A stretch of 64,000 bases of DNA from Rostratula benghalensis (taxonomy: Eukaryota > Chordata > Aves > Charadriiformes > Rostratulidae). Of the stretch, positions 1 to 13,661 are shown in pieces. The notes under the pieces were generated by a model. It did not search any database. It had not been told where the DNA came from and saw only the letters and a list, made by a program, of their open reading frames with translations. The translations under genes and the position numbers were made by a program. How positions within the stretch are numbered: the stretch's first letter is position 1; every line of letters starts with the position of its first letter. The stretch spans positions 4,465,874-4,529,873 of the forward strand of contig VXAI01000021.1 in NCBI GenBank assembly GCA_013399305.1. The letters run 5' to 3'.

Positions 1-3000
1 AAATTTGTTTGGCGGATTAAAACTTATTAATAAAGTCAGAAAACTGTCTATGTCAGAGCTTTCACCATAATGCTGACAGCCAAACAGTTCCAATTTTGAG
101 TAGGTAAGTTAGACTATCACATTTATAATCTCTTTAGCCAGGCAGTCTCATAACCAGAGCACACTGCTGAAGTGAGACAACTCCCATTACAAGAAAAGCT
201 GCTGTGACTGCGGATCTGCTTGAATCACAGGACACAACTGAGGGCTGCAGGAATAGGATATTACAACAGGCCATATGCTCATAGGTGCAAATATCAACAT
301 AATATCTCCACACATCTGCAGCTCTCAGAATTAGAGGTAAGACTGGTGGTAGACTTGCATTTTGATGAATGAGAGCAGATGGTTTCCCTTTGTCATACCA
401 TAATAATAAATCTACTTAACAGTAGAAAATCCTCAAGGACAGCTTGGTGGAAAACCTTACAGAAAGTTTCCACATATTAGAATATTTTTAATAAAAAGGA
501 TATAATTGGTAAAAGAAACCAGAACAGGCACATCAATGTGAACCAGCTACCTGCAATATTTGAAATGGTTCTTAGTCAGAATGAAAAATGGTGGTGGGAC
601 TTCAAGGAGCATCATTCCCCATTTCCCCCATGGTATTTCTTCTGCCTGTTACTCTAAATATTGCAGAAAAATCTCAGTGCTGGAGGGTCTACCAATGATT
701 AACTTTTCTGCTTGGAAAATGAGTTTGACTCCACTGGATGATTTTGAATCAGACACTGAACAATCAGTTAACATTACCCACCAGAAATCACACCTTTTAT
801 TTAGTCCATTGTATGCAAAGGCTGAAAAAGCCAAATGCCAGGTAAAAGACAGATGCTGAGAGCCCGTGGAACTACGTTGGACATTGGTAATTTGGATTTT
901 GGTTTAAGGTGAGTAGTAAAACTCTTACTCCTCACTTTCTATGATTTTTAATTGTATGACACAATGTCAGGTCATGAGCTTTCTAAATTCACAAACTCTT
1001 TGGATTATAAGGATTATGATTCTATAATTAAAATATTCTATGGTGTAATTATAGCAATTCTATGATTAGAGATTAGGCACAGACTGAAGGGAATGAGATA
1101 GGTAAATTGTAATAGCACACACATAACATTGGATAACACACCTCAAGGGTAGATCTCAAAGGCCAATCTATTGCCTACATCTTCCGTGTCCCAGAGGGAT
1201 TATTTATCACTGATTCACAGCAGTAAAATTTTGGGAAATTTTACTGACCCTGACCCCCAGCCAATCCCAGCAAGCCAGGCAGAGGGGGTTTTTTGTGCCA
1301 AAGGGAATTTCCTCATCTTCTGCATCCCCATCCCCCTTTCCCTCCCCTCTGCACACTCCCTCTGAGGGGAGAGAAGAAGCACATGTATAACCCTGCTGCT
1401 CCTGCAGGCCCAGTCCCAAGGTCCAAGTAACCTACATCAGGATGCAAGAAAAGCCTTCACATGCTTATTGGGCATGCAGTACACATCACAATCTAGCCCC
1501 AAGAAATCAAGAGATTAAAGTCAGAACACGGTTTAAATGGATCTGAGTGAATAATTTTTAATGAACACATTTAATGATGGATGAGTTTCCTTCCTTCTTA
1601 CCATGAAATGTGGGTAGAAGGTTGCAATTTGCTTCATATATTCCTTTCTCGTGGAATTTTTCTATACTTTCTTTTAAAGTAAGGCATTGCTACTCCAAGC
1701 ATAAACTCAATGTTCAATTGCAGTTGGTCCCATAAATCACATAATAACATATCCATCCTCTAGTCTAATGAATATAACTCGTGGAATCAGCTTTGTGGTA
1801 AACAGGCTTACAGAAAGCACATTAGAAATTCACTTTTCATAGTATTCCTGTGTGATCTTAACATTTATTTTCTGCCAACAGTTATATGTTTCAAATTTAA
1901 TAACTCTGAGTGCGTGCAGGAAATGACACCAAATACAACCCCAAGATGGCTGAAGATTTGCTTCCAAATTTGCACAAATATAAGTAGAAATTGATTCTGC
2001 ATTATTTATCCAACTTTAGACCTAAACCAAATATATCTTGCTAGCAGCCTTGGAAACATAGGATGAAGTGTTTAAAAATTCCAGTAGATGTCACCACTTC
2101 TCCCCCAGCAACTCCTTAAGTATATCTCAAAGAAGCTTTTGAAAACTCTGTTTGCGCTACATCATCAGTTGAGAAAGCAGAGAGTCATTTTGCTTTGGGT
2201 TACATCTATATGTTTTGACAGAAAAAGAATGCATCCATTTTTCTAATCTGTATCAATGAATTAATGAGTTTATAGAATTCATTCCAGTATTGTAAACCAC
2301 AGCACACACAGATTAGCTGTCAATTGCAAAGTGATGTTGTTGCTTATACGAAACAGTATCTAGCATTGCATTATTTTTTGCTGTGTCATTTGATACTTCA
2401 TAAACATCAAAGACGTTTTCAATGCAACTTTGATTATAACTATAGCCATGACTACTGTTAGTTTTCCAGCTATAGTGTTCATATCCTGTCCCTGCACCAT
2501 TGGTTTGCTTCATTTCCCGCATTGAAACACGCCCCAGTAGTGTCTCCTTCCTTGGTCATTTGGGTTCAATTCTTTTTTAACTTTCGCTTGCAGTTATTCA
2601 CTCCTCTCATGAAAAATGAGACCTCGTGCTTCAGTTCACCGGTTTTCATTACTACATTTTTATCCACTTCCATTGGGAATAGGAGGCCCACAAGGCCTAG
2701 AGTTCCCACATTATGGAACAGGGCTTATACTCCTTCTAGGTAGCAACATCTAGACAGACATTCCTGGTACTTTCCCTTCACATTTGTACCCTAAACTTCA
2801 TGGGAGCATATACTTTTAAATATATATTAGATTAAACTCAAGGCCAGCTAAAATGTGGAGCTTTGATTAGGAAACACAGTATCAATGGATATTAATTCAC
2901 TTATACTGACCTTGACTCCCTTCATCTGGCAGCTGTAGCATCTTGCATTGTTCTCTACAAAATTAATAACTTTTCATCATTTTATACTTATCTTCAGCAT

Positions 3001-4379
3001 GGAATAAAGCAAAACTCTTTTAAAAAACCTGGCTCTTTTAAAAGAAATTAAATTCCACTGAACATGATAATATGTAAAGCCAACCTAAAAAACCCTTACC
3101 TGGTATTGAAAAATTCCCTAGTGTAAACTTTATTTTCTGAAGAAATTAATATTCTTTAGTGACCTATTTTACATTTTTTAAAAATAATATTGAAAAACAA
3201 AATTAATCCTCCATGGTCTCCAGGGCAATAAAATGTTTTGTATGTTGGTTTTTTTTCATGTGACCAGGTGGCCCCAAGAGAAGCCGGCTTTCTGGCTACT
3301 TTCATCATTAAGACTTGGAAGAGAATTTGGATGCATAGTACTGCATAATGATCATATATTTCTGATGAGTTCACCAGTGTTTTAAAGACTTCAGAAAGGT
3401 TCATTTGCAGGTCTGCAGATTACTTAATCTTATTCAGATTTTACCCAGATTAACACCGCCAAACTGACTAGAGACATTATATATGTTAAGAAAATTGGCT
3501 ATTAAACATTTTAGGAAGTGAGATAAGATTCAAATGCATCACTCAGACTTTCTTAAATTGTCTTTATTCATGTGACTGGGTCACTAGAACAAGCTAACCA
3601 TCAAGCACTTTTTAGGAATATTTAAAACATTTTTGTTTCAATTCCTTTCCCACACGGCTGTAAAGGGGCCTCTAGATTACTGTATTGTCAATAGGATTTG
3701 TAGAAAAGCAGCCAGAACTAACAGGGCACTGAACAATAGCAACATTGTGCTGCTTCTCAAGAAAATAGAAAAATGCAGTCCATGGTAAAACCTTGGGCAG
3801 CTACATGAGGACTGACTCCTTTTACAAGATTCTTCTGATTGCTTTCTATTTTTTTGAAAACCAAACCTTCATGTTAAGCTTTTAAAATTGCTTACTTGTT
3901 TAAAAATGAGTTTAAATTGAAAAAAAATTATTTGAACTCCTAAAAGGTAATTTATTGACTTGACTAAAAGTATCTGACAGGAGGAAAATAGTATGAGCAA
4001 CTGTCCCTGGGAAAATTGACTAATTATTAACATTAAGTGTTCCAGAAAATCCTTCAGTGTTAATAAAATAATGCTGTCTGCGCACAGAAGAAATATAATA
4101 GTTATATGGTGAGTTTGACTGCAGTTTTCTAGAATTCAGAAAAGCCTGTTATGTGGCCACAAATAATAAGGGAGATGGTTCCTCAGTGAGCAAGAGATAC
4201 AAATAAAGCGAAAAAAAAGAGGTATGCAGACAAAATCAGTTATCCACAGGGCTGCAATTCTCAGCTGTCCTGTTGTGAACAGAGGAGATGTGAACCACTC
4301 AACAGGATTTTGGAAAAAGTAAACAAGTCCACAGGGTACCAAATGAAGGCAATAGACACCTGAACTCATTAGCAGCCGT

Positions 4380-4732
4380 GGAGAGGCCATGGAGAGGCCA
4401 TGAAGAGACTGAGGGAGCTAGGATTGTTCGGCCTAGAGAAAAGGAGGCTGAGGGGACACGTTATTGCTTGCTACTGCTACCTGAGGGGTTGGCCTCTTCT
4501 TCCAAGTCACAGGCGACAGAACAAGAGGAAATTGCCTCAAGTTGTGCCAGGAACTTAGGAAAAAATTTTACACTGAAAGGGTTATTAAGCATTGGAATGG
4601 GCTGGCAGGGAAGTGGTTGAGGGACCATCCCTGGAGGTATTTAAAAGACAGGTAAACATAATGCTTAGTTTACATGGCTGAGTGATGATCTTAAAGGTCC
4701 CTTCCAGCCTAGACATTTCTATGATTCTATGG
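4380..4732 (+). mobile_element. CR1 LINE 3' end, plus orientation
   Basis: The stretch around 4400-4460 (GACTGAGGGAGCTAGGATTG, then a GGCCTAGAGAAAAGGAGGCT-like run) matches the well-known CR1 3' region. It is followed by the expected ACTGGAA-like block, CCATCCCTGGAGGTATTTAA at about 4626-4645, and TTAAAGGTCCCTTCCAGCCT at about 4691-4710. It ends in the diagnostic short repeat TTTCTATGATTCTATGG at 4717-4733. An 11-bp direct duplication (GGAGAGGCCAT twice) sits at 4380-4401. The copy is 5' truncated and diverged, and no reverse transcriptase frame survives. Confidence 0.9.
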
Positions 4733-7700
4733 AACATTCTCCTAATAAAGAAGACTTGGGTGAATCTTCAACAGGAGAAAGCACTTTCAGCAAGACTTTT
4801 GCTCTTGCTTGTACTTCATACATTAACTGGCTCTCAGCCTTTCACATGAAACAGAACTGCAGTTTGCAGGGTAGGCCTACATAGCTGCTACAAGTAGAAC
4901 TATATGATGTTTTTTCACTTGCCTGTGACCTAAAATGTAGGCCTGGGTGAAAATAGATTTTCTGGGGTCTGTTGACACTGGAGTGGCTGCATTCAAGGAA
5001 AAAAGGGACATAAAACCTCTGTGAAAGACAAAAAAAAAGTATGAATTTTTTTTTTGGTAAAATCTTATGTAAATGCAAACAGAGTATCTAGAATTGCTGA
5101 GAGTCACTGAGCAGTGAAGAGTTTTGTACAGACCTTAGGAAAGTTTTCAACTGAGAAGTTTTTTTCTACTAATGCAATCACTAGGCCTTAGAAGAGCTGA
5201 TAAACTAAAATCTATTAAAAGAAATACTTCATACTTCCAAAAATTTTACTTACCAGCAGCCATATTTTATTCTACTGATTACAGCTAAGTACTGCAAATA
5301 GAGAAGGACCTGGTGTATTTATTCATATGCAGCAAGACTTTAGAAAACAAAGCAATGGTTAAAGAATTTTTCACTGGTTTCTATTGTGGCTCTTCTGTAA
5401 ACTAAACATTTTTTCTCTTCTAGATAGCTTTTTAAAGTACCAGAGAAGCTCCATTTGTGTTTATTTCAATAACATTTTTTATTAAAATCTATTTAAGAAA
5501 TACATTTTCTGAAGAAAGATGTAACCATACCTCTTTATTGACAGATGTTCTACCTCAAAAGTATCTGAGAACTAATTCAATATACTAAAAGTCTGAGATC
5601 CTGATGTCAATAACACCTCTGTACCAAACCCATGTTTTAATGATTTAATCTTCAGCAGCATTTTTAATTATTGCCCTTGCCTCCACCAACTTAACACCTT
5701 TAAATCAGAATTGAACCAGCTACAAGTTCTTTTTGAATGAATGCTGAAGCTGAAACTGTGCTTGGACTCAAAAGACAACCATCTCAGTTAACGCCATGTC
5801 AGATTATTAACTGCAAGACAAGCTACAAAGACGTTTCCACAAAACAGATATTATAGGGTCAGAAACACAAAGAACATGTTGGTACCACCAAAGGAGCTGG
5901 CCTTTGTATTAATATTTTTTTTTAATAAATAATTGTTAAGTAGCCTCAAATTAAATGAGGTATCTCAGACAATATAATACAAAAAGATGGAAGGGAACAC
6001 TCTGTAGATTCTAGTCTACATTGGAAAGAGACGCAAAATGAGAGTACAAACAATTCATGCAGATTCACCTGATCTTTGCAGCAGAATCCAGAAATTGCAT
6101 TTAATTGGGCTGCCCAGTTTTTTGGTAACTACATAACATCTTTTCAAAAGGGAAAAATAAAAGATTTCAGTATTTGAAAAGAAATATTTGTCAGATGGGT
6201 ATAACTGTGCAAATAAGAAAACAGACAACCCTTTAGCCAAGGTGGTAGACCAAGAGACTGCTTTGACACAGATGTCACTGTCACAGATGTTGAATTTGAT
6301 CTCTCAGTTGCTTTCCCTTGTATTTGACGATGCAAATCCTTAAACTTTGATTCACTCTAAAGGCAAGCATTAATCACTAGACATCAAGTGGAAAGGCACA
6401 GAGAAAACTAGGAAGGAACAGAATTGTGAACCACCACACATATATCATCATCTGCAGCGCTGTTGAAAAACATATTCTTGATTCACAAAAGGGTTGCTAA
6501 GCTTTGCTGACTCAGTGCTTAAGCCACAGTAAGCACAGCAGCGGAGACTTCCATGCAAGAATCTAGCAATACCTTGACAGTAAGCACCTTCCATTTCTCC
6601 TCATAACATGCCAGTAGGATGGCCTGAACCACCTGAATATACTCTGCATTAATCAGCGTGTTACCCCTGATACTGATAGGTCTCAGAGACTGCGGCGTTC
6701 TGAAGGGTCCTTTCTTCCTATGTGGTCCAAGCCTGGTGGCTGTCAGGCAAAGTGCAAAAATTCAGAATAGATATGTTGACAAAGTCCTCTATAGTTATTG
6801 AAATGCTGTTGCCTCTATTCTTTCCCTAATCATGGCAGGGGAAAAAGGGGTAAAGAAACTTATTGCAGTCTGGAAAAAGTATATCCAAGAGTTTATATCT
6901 CTGGCCTACTCTGAAGCGATGGTGTCTGTGAGATTGATACTGGTTTTAAGATGCATCTATATTTATCTTCCAAAAGCCTTACCTCATCATCTCAAACAGC
7001 TAAGTGAAAAACTCCAAAACACGCCTTTTCTGACATTCTCTTGAGGTTTTAAGAGCTGGAAAAATCGGATTTGTCTATAACCATAACAGTTTTGCATGAC
7101 TTCAAAGAGCCTTCACACAGTTTTTCAGTTACCTACTTAATTAAGAAGCTATTTAATCAAACCCTTATTTTAATATGGTTTTTTTATGCAGGAATGGATT
7201 TCTAAAGAGAAATCTCTTCAAGTGTTTCAAGTTTTGGCTTTGTATCTGTTCAGCATCCATTTTTCATTTTTTCATCTCTTATTTATCTAATAACCACATT
7301 TAGACCTAAATATTTTTAATTCAAGGGAAAAAAATATTAATGTAACAGTAATTATCATGAGATCTTTAATACAAGTGAAACCTAAGAAGAGAACTTGACA
7401 GGATAATAACAGTACAAGTCTGTTCTAAACTAAATCCAGAAATATAAGAGGATTTTCTCCTGAGAGGTCAGCTTATTACTTTTTGGGAAAGAAAGGATGC
7501 TGGGTTTGAGGGGAAGTTTGTTTTCTGGTGAATAGTAGCTTTCCTGACATGTGTAATGCTATTTATTAACTCAGTGATATTTCACATATTGTTTATGATA
7601 GCTCACTTTGGAGACCATTCTGAGTGTCCTGTGACCTGTTTTCTCTCTCCCTTTCTTTAAATGCAAGAGATTTTTCTCTAATAAGAAAAGTAAAATCTGA

Positions 7701-8032
7701 TGTAAAAACCTGAGCTTGATGAGTTGGTCCAGCTCTTCCCGGGTTTACAACACTGGCAAACAGGAGTCATCATCCCGTGCATACCAAGCAAAAAAATAAT
7801 GTATCAGTAATTTCAAAGGGAGAGTCTGATGTTGCAAAAATTTCTGGTTTGATGGGAACTGTGTTCAATACATGAACACCATATGAAACCCCAGCTCAAA
7901 AAAAGTGTCTCCCTTTTGTCTCCAGACTGAGTCTGGAATTCATCTCACATGATCTGAACTAATAGTTAGATGTCGAGGTGTTTAGACATCTCCTCCAAAC
8001 AAATCATCAGCACTTTTTTCCATAGCCACTGG

Positions 8033-8055
8033 AAAAAAAAAAAAAAAAAAAAAAA
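8033..8055 (+). repeat. Pure A-run (23 nt)
   Basis: An uninterrupted run of 23 A lies between GG and GCAG. There is no recognisable element body upstream, so it is called a homopolymer, not a retroposon tail. Confidence 0.9.
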
Positions 8056-8826
8056 GCAGTTCCATGGCATTATGTATACTCTCTGTCTTGGGCAGTCATC
8101 CTCAGACAGAAAGAATTGCCTACTTCTTTCTGTGGCCTACAGAAAGTACTTAATTACTGGTCTGGACTATACTTAAGAATATTAAAGTTCAAAACAGATG
8201 AGAATCCCTCCCTAGAGTACAGCGCATGATAGATTTCTTCTACTCCAGGTATTCTAAACCAATAGCTAGCCTATCTCATTCCACTGTTTGTGTCCTTTTA
8301 AGGATGACACACTGATGTAAACAGTCGGCTGTGCTTCACAGTATTTAGTCACTTCCTTTTTATCCATCCCTAAAAAAGTGTTACACTTTTGAAATCATTA
8401 ATTTGCAACAATTTCTGCTCTGAAAAAAAAAAAAGTGTGGCCTTTTTAATAATGAAGCAGTACAAAAGTTAAGAGCTGTGATGAAGGGCACTGTATTTTG
8501 CTTTGGAAATGGAAGCAAGCATATGTAAACCTATGTTGCCTAAGGTACAAAGAATCCTCCTTACATGTTTGTGTTTATCATAAAACTTCACAAGCTGTTT
8601 ATCCTTAGCTTCATATTGTAACATTTTATCTATGTTTACTTTCAATTCTTTTGTGTGTTAGATCTCTGCATTCTAATTCTAGCAAGAATCTTGAAACCTG
8701 GGCGTTAAGCTCTGGCTCTTCTTTTCTGCAATGCCAGCACACTGACTTACCATAGCTCCAAAGAAGGCTTCCTTAGATGATTCAGATCCTTTCCATAATT
8801 ATTCTTTTGATGCAAATGAAACACAC

Positions 8827-8896
8827 ATTACAGAATTACAGAAAGATATGGATTGGAAAGGACCTCTGGAAATCATCTAGTCCAACCCCTTTCTAG
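8827..8896 (-). mobile_element. CR1 LINE 3' end fragment, minus orientation
   Basis: The plus strand carries CAGAATTACAGAAAGATATG, then GGAAAGGACCTCTGGAAATC and ATCTAGTCCAACCCCTT. This is the reverse complement of the CR1 3' terminus. Only about 70 bp is recognisable. It is a short, heavily 5' truncated insertion in intergenic DNA. Confidence 0.85.
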
Positions 8897-11800
8897 AAAT
8901 ATCTTCTTGATTTATCATAAACTTTCCCTTACCTGATGAACACACATAAAATGGGCATATCTTGTTAGGTATATCCTTCCAAAAAAGATTTTTACATTAT
9001 GTGGTATAAAAATCCCAAACAATTAAAAATAATTTTTTATATACACTGAAACTTGCAAATTACTTTGAAGAAATGTGTGCACTGTTAGGTCACATTCTAA
9101 AGACTGTGAAGGACATGGACAAAAGCTAATTAAATGACAGTGGTAATATCCAGGAAGCTTGAAGAAAAGAGCACAAGCAGTGTAGTTATCAGTTAGACAT
9201 TTGTGACACAGGAGATCACAACAGTGATAGAAAAGGCACTGTATCAGACACACCTCCTTCTTCACACCATTTAAGCCTTTTTTTGTGCTGGTCTCCCATC
9301 AGTTCCATTGGGTTCTAAGCACACTTGAATTATTAAAAGAAAGTCACTGATCAGCTGTTGAAAAGGAAAGAGAAAAATACATTATTTCCCAGTGTTTTGT
9401 CTCTAGGTCTAGTGGTTTTCTTTTGTGATTTTGATTCAGGAATTATTTAGTAGGGAACTGATCAATTCATAAACTTAGTTAGCAAGTCTGCTTGTGACAG
9501 TACCAATACCTAGAAAAATATCATTATGTATATGTTTTATCTCGAGTTTTCTGGAGAGTATGCTGGTTCTTCCCTCTGTTGTGGGAACAATAAACTTTTT
9601 TTTTTCGTAGTAGGTGATCTATAGTACATCTAGATCTAGAGTACTTGTTTATTTAACAAGCTATTTTTGTACTTAGTTTTTCAGCAAAAACTTATCAGTA
9701 TAATAATTAGCAGGACCAGACCTTGGAATTTAACTCTCTTCTATTCAGCTAACTAGCAATTATACAAATAAGACTCCTAAGAAGCAGAAATTTGTTATAG
9801 CTAGAGAAATTCAGACCCAAGAGGAAACTAGAAAGTAGAAATAAGGATTTCTGCAAAGCATATAAGTATCTAAAATAGATAATCCTGTGCATTCCTTGTT
9901 CCTGGTTCTTTAGCCTGTCAACGGCTGAAGCTACCCATGCACCTCCCCACCAGCTGAGCACTTCCAACTGGAATGAGCAAATTCACTATAGATCTGGGTT
10001 TCAATGTTCAACTCCATTTTTCCTCCCTCCCCTTAAAAATGAGAATGCTAGTGCATAATTTAGTGTCTAGAGTGTTACTTTAAATACATTAATTTTAATA
10101 TAAATTTAAACTGAAAATCAAAGCCATTTCTCAAAATACAGAAGCCCATGTAATTTTAACTGTTCATTGCTGTTATTTGAAAGGAGATGGCCAACACACA
10201 TATTTGGAACAAGCCATATCAGACAGTCTTGTACCAAGGCAACATGACACTCCACAGAGCAAATTCGATCTTTTGGATACTAACAGGCAATCCTAACAAT
10301 AGGTAAGACATTAAATTTACCAAGAAATTATCTTGTAGATACAAATATTATTTTAAACAGACCAAGTTAGACATTTCACATAAATGATTAATGTAGCAAA
10401 CACAGTAAACTGAGAAAAAAAGTTTTATGCTTTGAATGAAACATCTGGGCCCTGAATATCTGTAAACAGTTCAAACTAAAGCTGAAATTTGAACGCACTG
10501 TCCAAAGTCACTGGAATATAAATCAAAGTTACAAAGTATCCTGCAGTTCACTGCATGTTTGTCTAACATTTCCAATATAATTCAAAATCTAAAATGTTCA
10601 GAAAAACTTAAATGAAACTACAACTTCTATGACAAGCATGACATTCAGTTTCCAGACTGATTAAGCTAATATCTAACCTATGTGCAGTCTCTATAGGTCA
10701 ATAAGTCCACGTATATGAATTGATATGTAAATGTATTACACATGCTCTCTACATCACTCTGCTAACTGTATATGTATATACACAGGGAATCCAAAGATTA
10801 ATCCATCAAAAGACATGTTTTAATGAAAAACTTTTGATATGAAGTTTTTATTTGATGCTACATTGAAATTAAACATGTTTATTCTGGCTTAAACCGTGCC
10901 TCTTTTTTTGTTTTTTGGTGTAAAAACTGAAAAGTCAATTTCAAAGCAAATATTTTTAATCTAGAATTCATTCAGAAGAAATGAGAAAATAGTATTTCAG
11001 TACTTTTAGTTACTTTTAATGCCCAATTCAATTAAGTGGAAAGAAAGAGGTATGTTTGTTTTCTCATAAACTTTAGCATATACAAAAATAAAGTGCACAA
11101 CTTTAGCTGAAAAACTCAGACCTAGCAAAAAAGGTTCTGATGACACTTAAGTGTTAACAGGTCTGAACTGGCTCTTTCAAGATATATTTTCTACTTAAAA
11201 TAAGAGATCCACCTAAATGTATTTTGTTTCTGTAAACTGCTGCATTCATAATATGAACACATGTAAATGGACAATACAGGCCTAGAATTATGGCCTCATA
11301 TTTACAGATTGAGAGTATTTGTAGCAAAATCAGTTGATGTGGATTCACATTATTGTTTCTAAGAGGAAACTAGATGCATTCATCACTACTGGCCTGTTCA
11401 TTGAATATTGGATTGACCTGTTTGAAATGGCTTTAAAAGATTATAGGTCATAATGGCATTTTCTTAACAACTACTTCAGTTCACTTTACGTGTGTGGACA
11501 TTTGTTTAAAATGAGATTTTACCTTTACCTATTACAGAATAAACCCTATTCTACCTACAAACTATTATGTCTGGTGTTAGTTGCACCTGACAGAACAAGA
11601 TTCAGTACAGTACATTGACAACCGAATTTGGTGTGTTGTATTCTAGTCACATTATCAGCAGAACAGCAATGAAACCTTACTGAGTTAATTTTTTAATGAC
11701 ATTTATAAGTTCCTTGTTTATACCAAGAAAGTTGGTTTTACCATTTAAATCTTTTATGGTTCATACATGTATTTTGGCTTAGTGAGGAAAGCATTAAAGT

Positions 11801-12559
11801 GCATCCAATGTAAAATATTTTGAAAGCTGTACAGTACCATACATCTTAACAGTCTTGGAAGTTTAAGGAACTGTCTCAAAGCAAGCAAACAAAGCAGAAT
11901 TCATCTCTGCTTTTTACTAGGAAATTACATCTGTGAAACATCTGATTCAACGTTTATCTTTGAGTGGTTGCTCATGACAGAGTTCATTGTATGTTTTCTA
12001 AAGCTTTAAAACTTCAGTAAGATAGAGTTCATAGTTAAAGGAAGAGATCACAAGGAAGAAATGTTAAGGCAGAGACTTCTTAACCCATACACTCAAGGGG
12101 AGAAAAAATTACCCGCCATTTTTGACTGCTTGAAGCAGGACAGATTTCTCAGACACAGAAAATGTGGAAGGCAATAACAACTTAGCGATTTCCTGGTGCC
12201 CTTCATCTAAACACCAAATAACACTAAATAAACATTAATGAATTAAGCTCTTTAATGTATCTACAAAGTAAGTACAGTAAAGAAAAAGTGTACTTACTTT
12301 TTTGGCAGATGTCCTAGTACCCTTGAAGTTGCTAATCATAAAATGATCCAGAGCAATAGTTGCAAGCCATCAAGAAAATAATACACATACTTTCATAATC
12401 TACAGAGTGCTTTATGAGAAGTTGAGGGGGAAAACACTCTCACGATATTCCTGGCTGAGCAATTTTAAATTTATATTATTTCTTAATGAAAATAAAAGGG
12501 CAAAATTTAAGAGGAATGTTATTTAAAAAAAAAAAAAGCCCATCTATTTTAAAATCATC

Positions 12560-12565
12560 TTTATT
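12560..12565 (-). terminator. Candidate polyadenylation signal AATAAA
   Basis: This is the first canonical AATAAA that I noticed downstream of the INSC stop on the minus strand. It lies about 970 nt past the stop. A variant ATTAAA at 13111-13106 lies closer and could be used instead. Confidence 0.3.
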
Positions 12566-13532
12566 CTTTATGTTGTTATCCATTGGTAAAAACTCCTTTT
12601 TTCAGCTCCAAGAGCTCCTGAAAGTCCCTTTCACAGTTTTAGAAATACAGGACTAGTTAGAAAAATGGAAAAATGGAAATATACATTGTGATTAATTTAT
12701 CTGTTCTGATTATTTAGTGTATGCATGCACAACTTTTCAGTTGTGCCAGTTCTTGTAAGGCTTGGAGGAAAGGAGAGAAAATAAACATAGTGTGATGACT
12801 TTAAATCTTATGTGGATACCTTCATGTTGATGATGTGAATTTGTTTTCACAAAGATTTTTTCTAGAATTCTCTTCATTTCTTTAGTAGCTTTCATTAAAT
12901 GTGAATAAAAGATTTATCTGCAAGTATGTATCCTCTAATGAAGCACATCTTTACACAGCGTCAGAACATCCTCTGACATCATTCCAAACTGAAAAAAATT
13001 TGCAACTAATCAGTTATGTATTTTTAACTCTGTTAAAGATAACAGCTATGAATAACTGGGCTCAGACTGTGAAATCCCTTTCATTTCAAAGTGTATATTT
13101 GCAGCTTTAATTATTATTTTTCTTCTAACGCAGCAAATGCATGAGACTAAAACATTTCTTTTAAAAACTGCAAAATGTTCTAATTGTAGAAAAATATCGT
13201 TGTAAAACATTATTAGAACCATTTAACATCAGAGCACCGAATTCTTGCCTTCATTACCTTGATTCAACTATATTAAACAAGACAACAACATTTAACAAAA
13301 TGCAGTGATAAGGTCTGTTGACATGTCTTGACAGGAAAATAAAAAATCACCTTTGCAAACCACTACAACAAGTTTCCTCATTCTCTTTTTTGCTCCTACA
13401 AACCACATGTTCATGACTTTAAAATAAATAAGTTATAAATAACAAAAGGACTAAAACTAAATAAAATTGTATATGTATTATCTTATTGTATACCTATAAT
13501 CTTGATTATTTTTGAAGGTTTTTGGCCCACAT
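12560..13532 (-). other. INSC: Probable INSC 3' UTR
   Basis: The sequence after the INSC stop is AT-rich and has no sustained frame. Two minus-strand polyadenylation hexamers are visible. One is ATTAAA, read from TTTAAT at 13106-13111, giving a UTR of about 0.43 kb. The other is a canonical AATAAA, read from TTTATT at 12560-12565, giving about 1 kb. Which one is used cannot be decided from sequence, so the end given here is a guess. Confidence 0.4.
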
Positions 13533-13661
13533 TTATACAAAGCTCTCTTCCATATTTGTGCATAGCAGAAAGGAATCCACAAGTCTGGGCTTTACTAGCT
13601 GCTGAAAATCTGAATCTTCAAGTCCATCAGGACTCATGACTGCCAGTCTCCGTAAGGCTGC
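13533..13661 (-). CDS. INSC: INSC terminal coding exon with stop (129 nt)
   Basis: This is the last coding exon: 42 codons and a TAA stop at 13535-13533. It begins AALRRLAVMSPDGLEDSDFQ and ends FLLCTNMEESFV. The acceptor is TTTGTTTTTCTAG. The final four residues, E-S-F-V, match a class I PDZ ligand (Ser/Thr at -2, hydrophobic at 0). In vertebrate INSC a C-terminal PDZ ligand is associated with binding polarity proteins such as PAR3; that role is family knowledge, not something the DNA shows. The C-terminus is complete, with no premature stop. The antisense of this exon is unremarkable. Confidence 0.95.
   Translation of the reverse strand, partial: AALRRLAVMSPDGLEDSDFQQLVKPRLVDSFLLCTNMEESFV

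Larger units (their letters stand above)
1..12559. other. Intergenic DNA downstream of INSC
   Basis: I see no exon with coding character plus splice signals here on either strand. The stretch is AT-rich and holds a CR1 3' end at about 4380-4732, a second short CR1 3' end at about 8827-8896, a pure A-run at 8033-8055 and shorter homopolymers. In mammals the region 3' of INSC towards SOX6 is gene-poor; the same arrangement is likely here but is inferred. Open frames of 60-100 residues in this stretch show no domain, signal or compositional support. Confidence 0.6.

Noticed and set aside
560..859. Plus-strand 99-residue frame at the start of the window
   Set aside because: No homology that I recognise, no regulatory context, and stop-codon spacing expected by chance in some frames of 12 kb of intergenic DNA.
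4378..4620. Plus-strand 80-residue frame
   Set aside because: It is the CR1 3' region read in one frame and is not a host gene.
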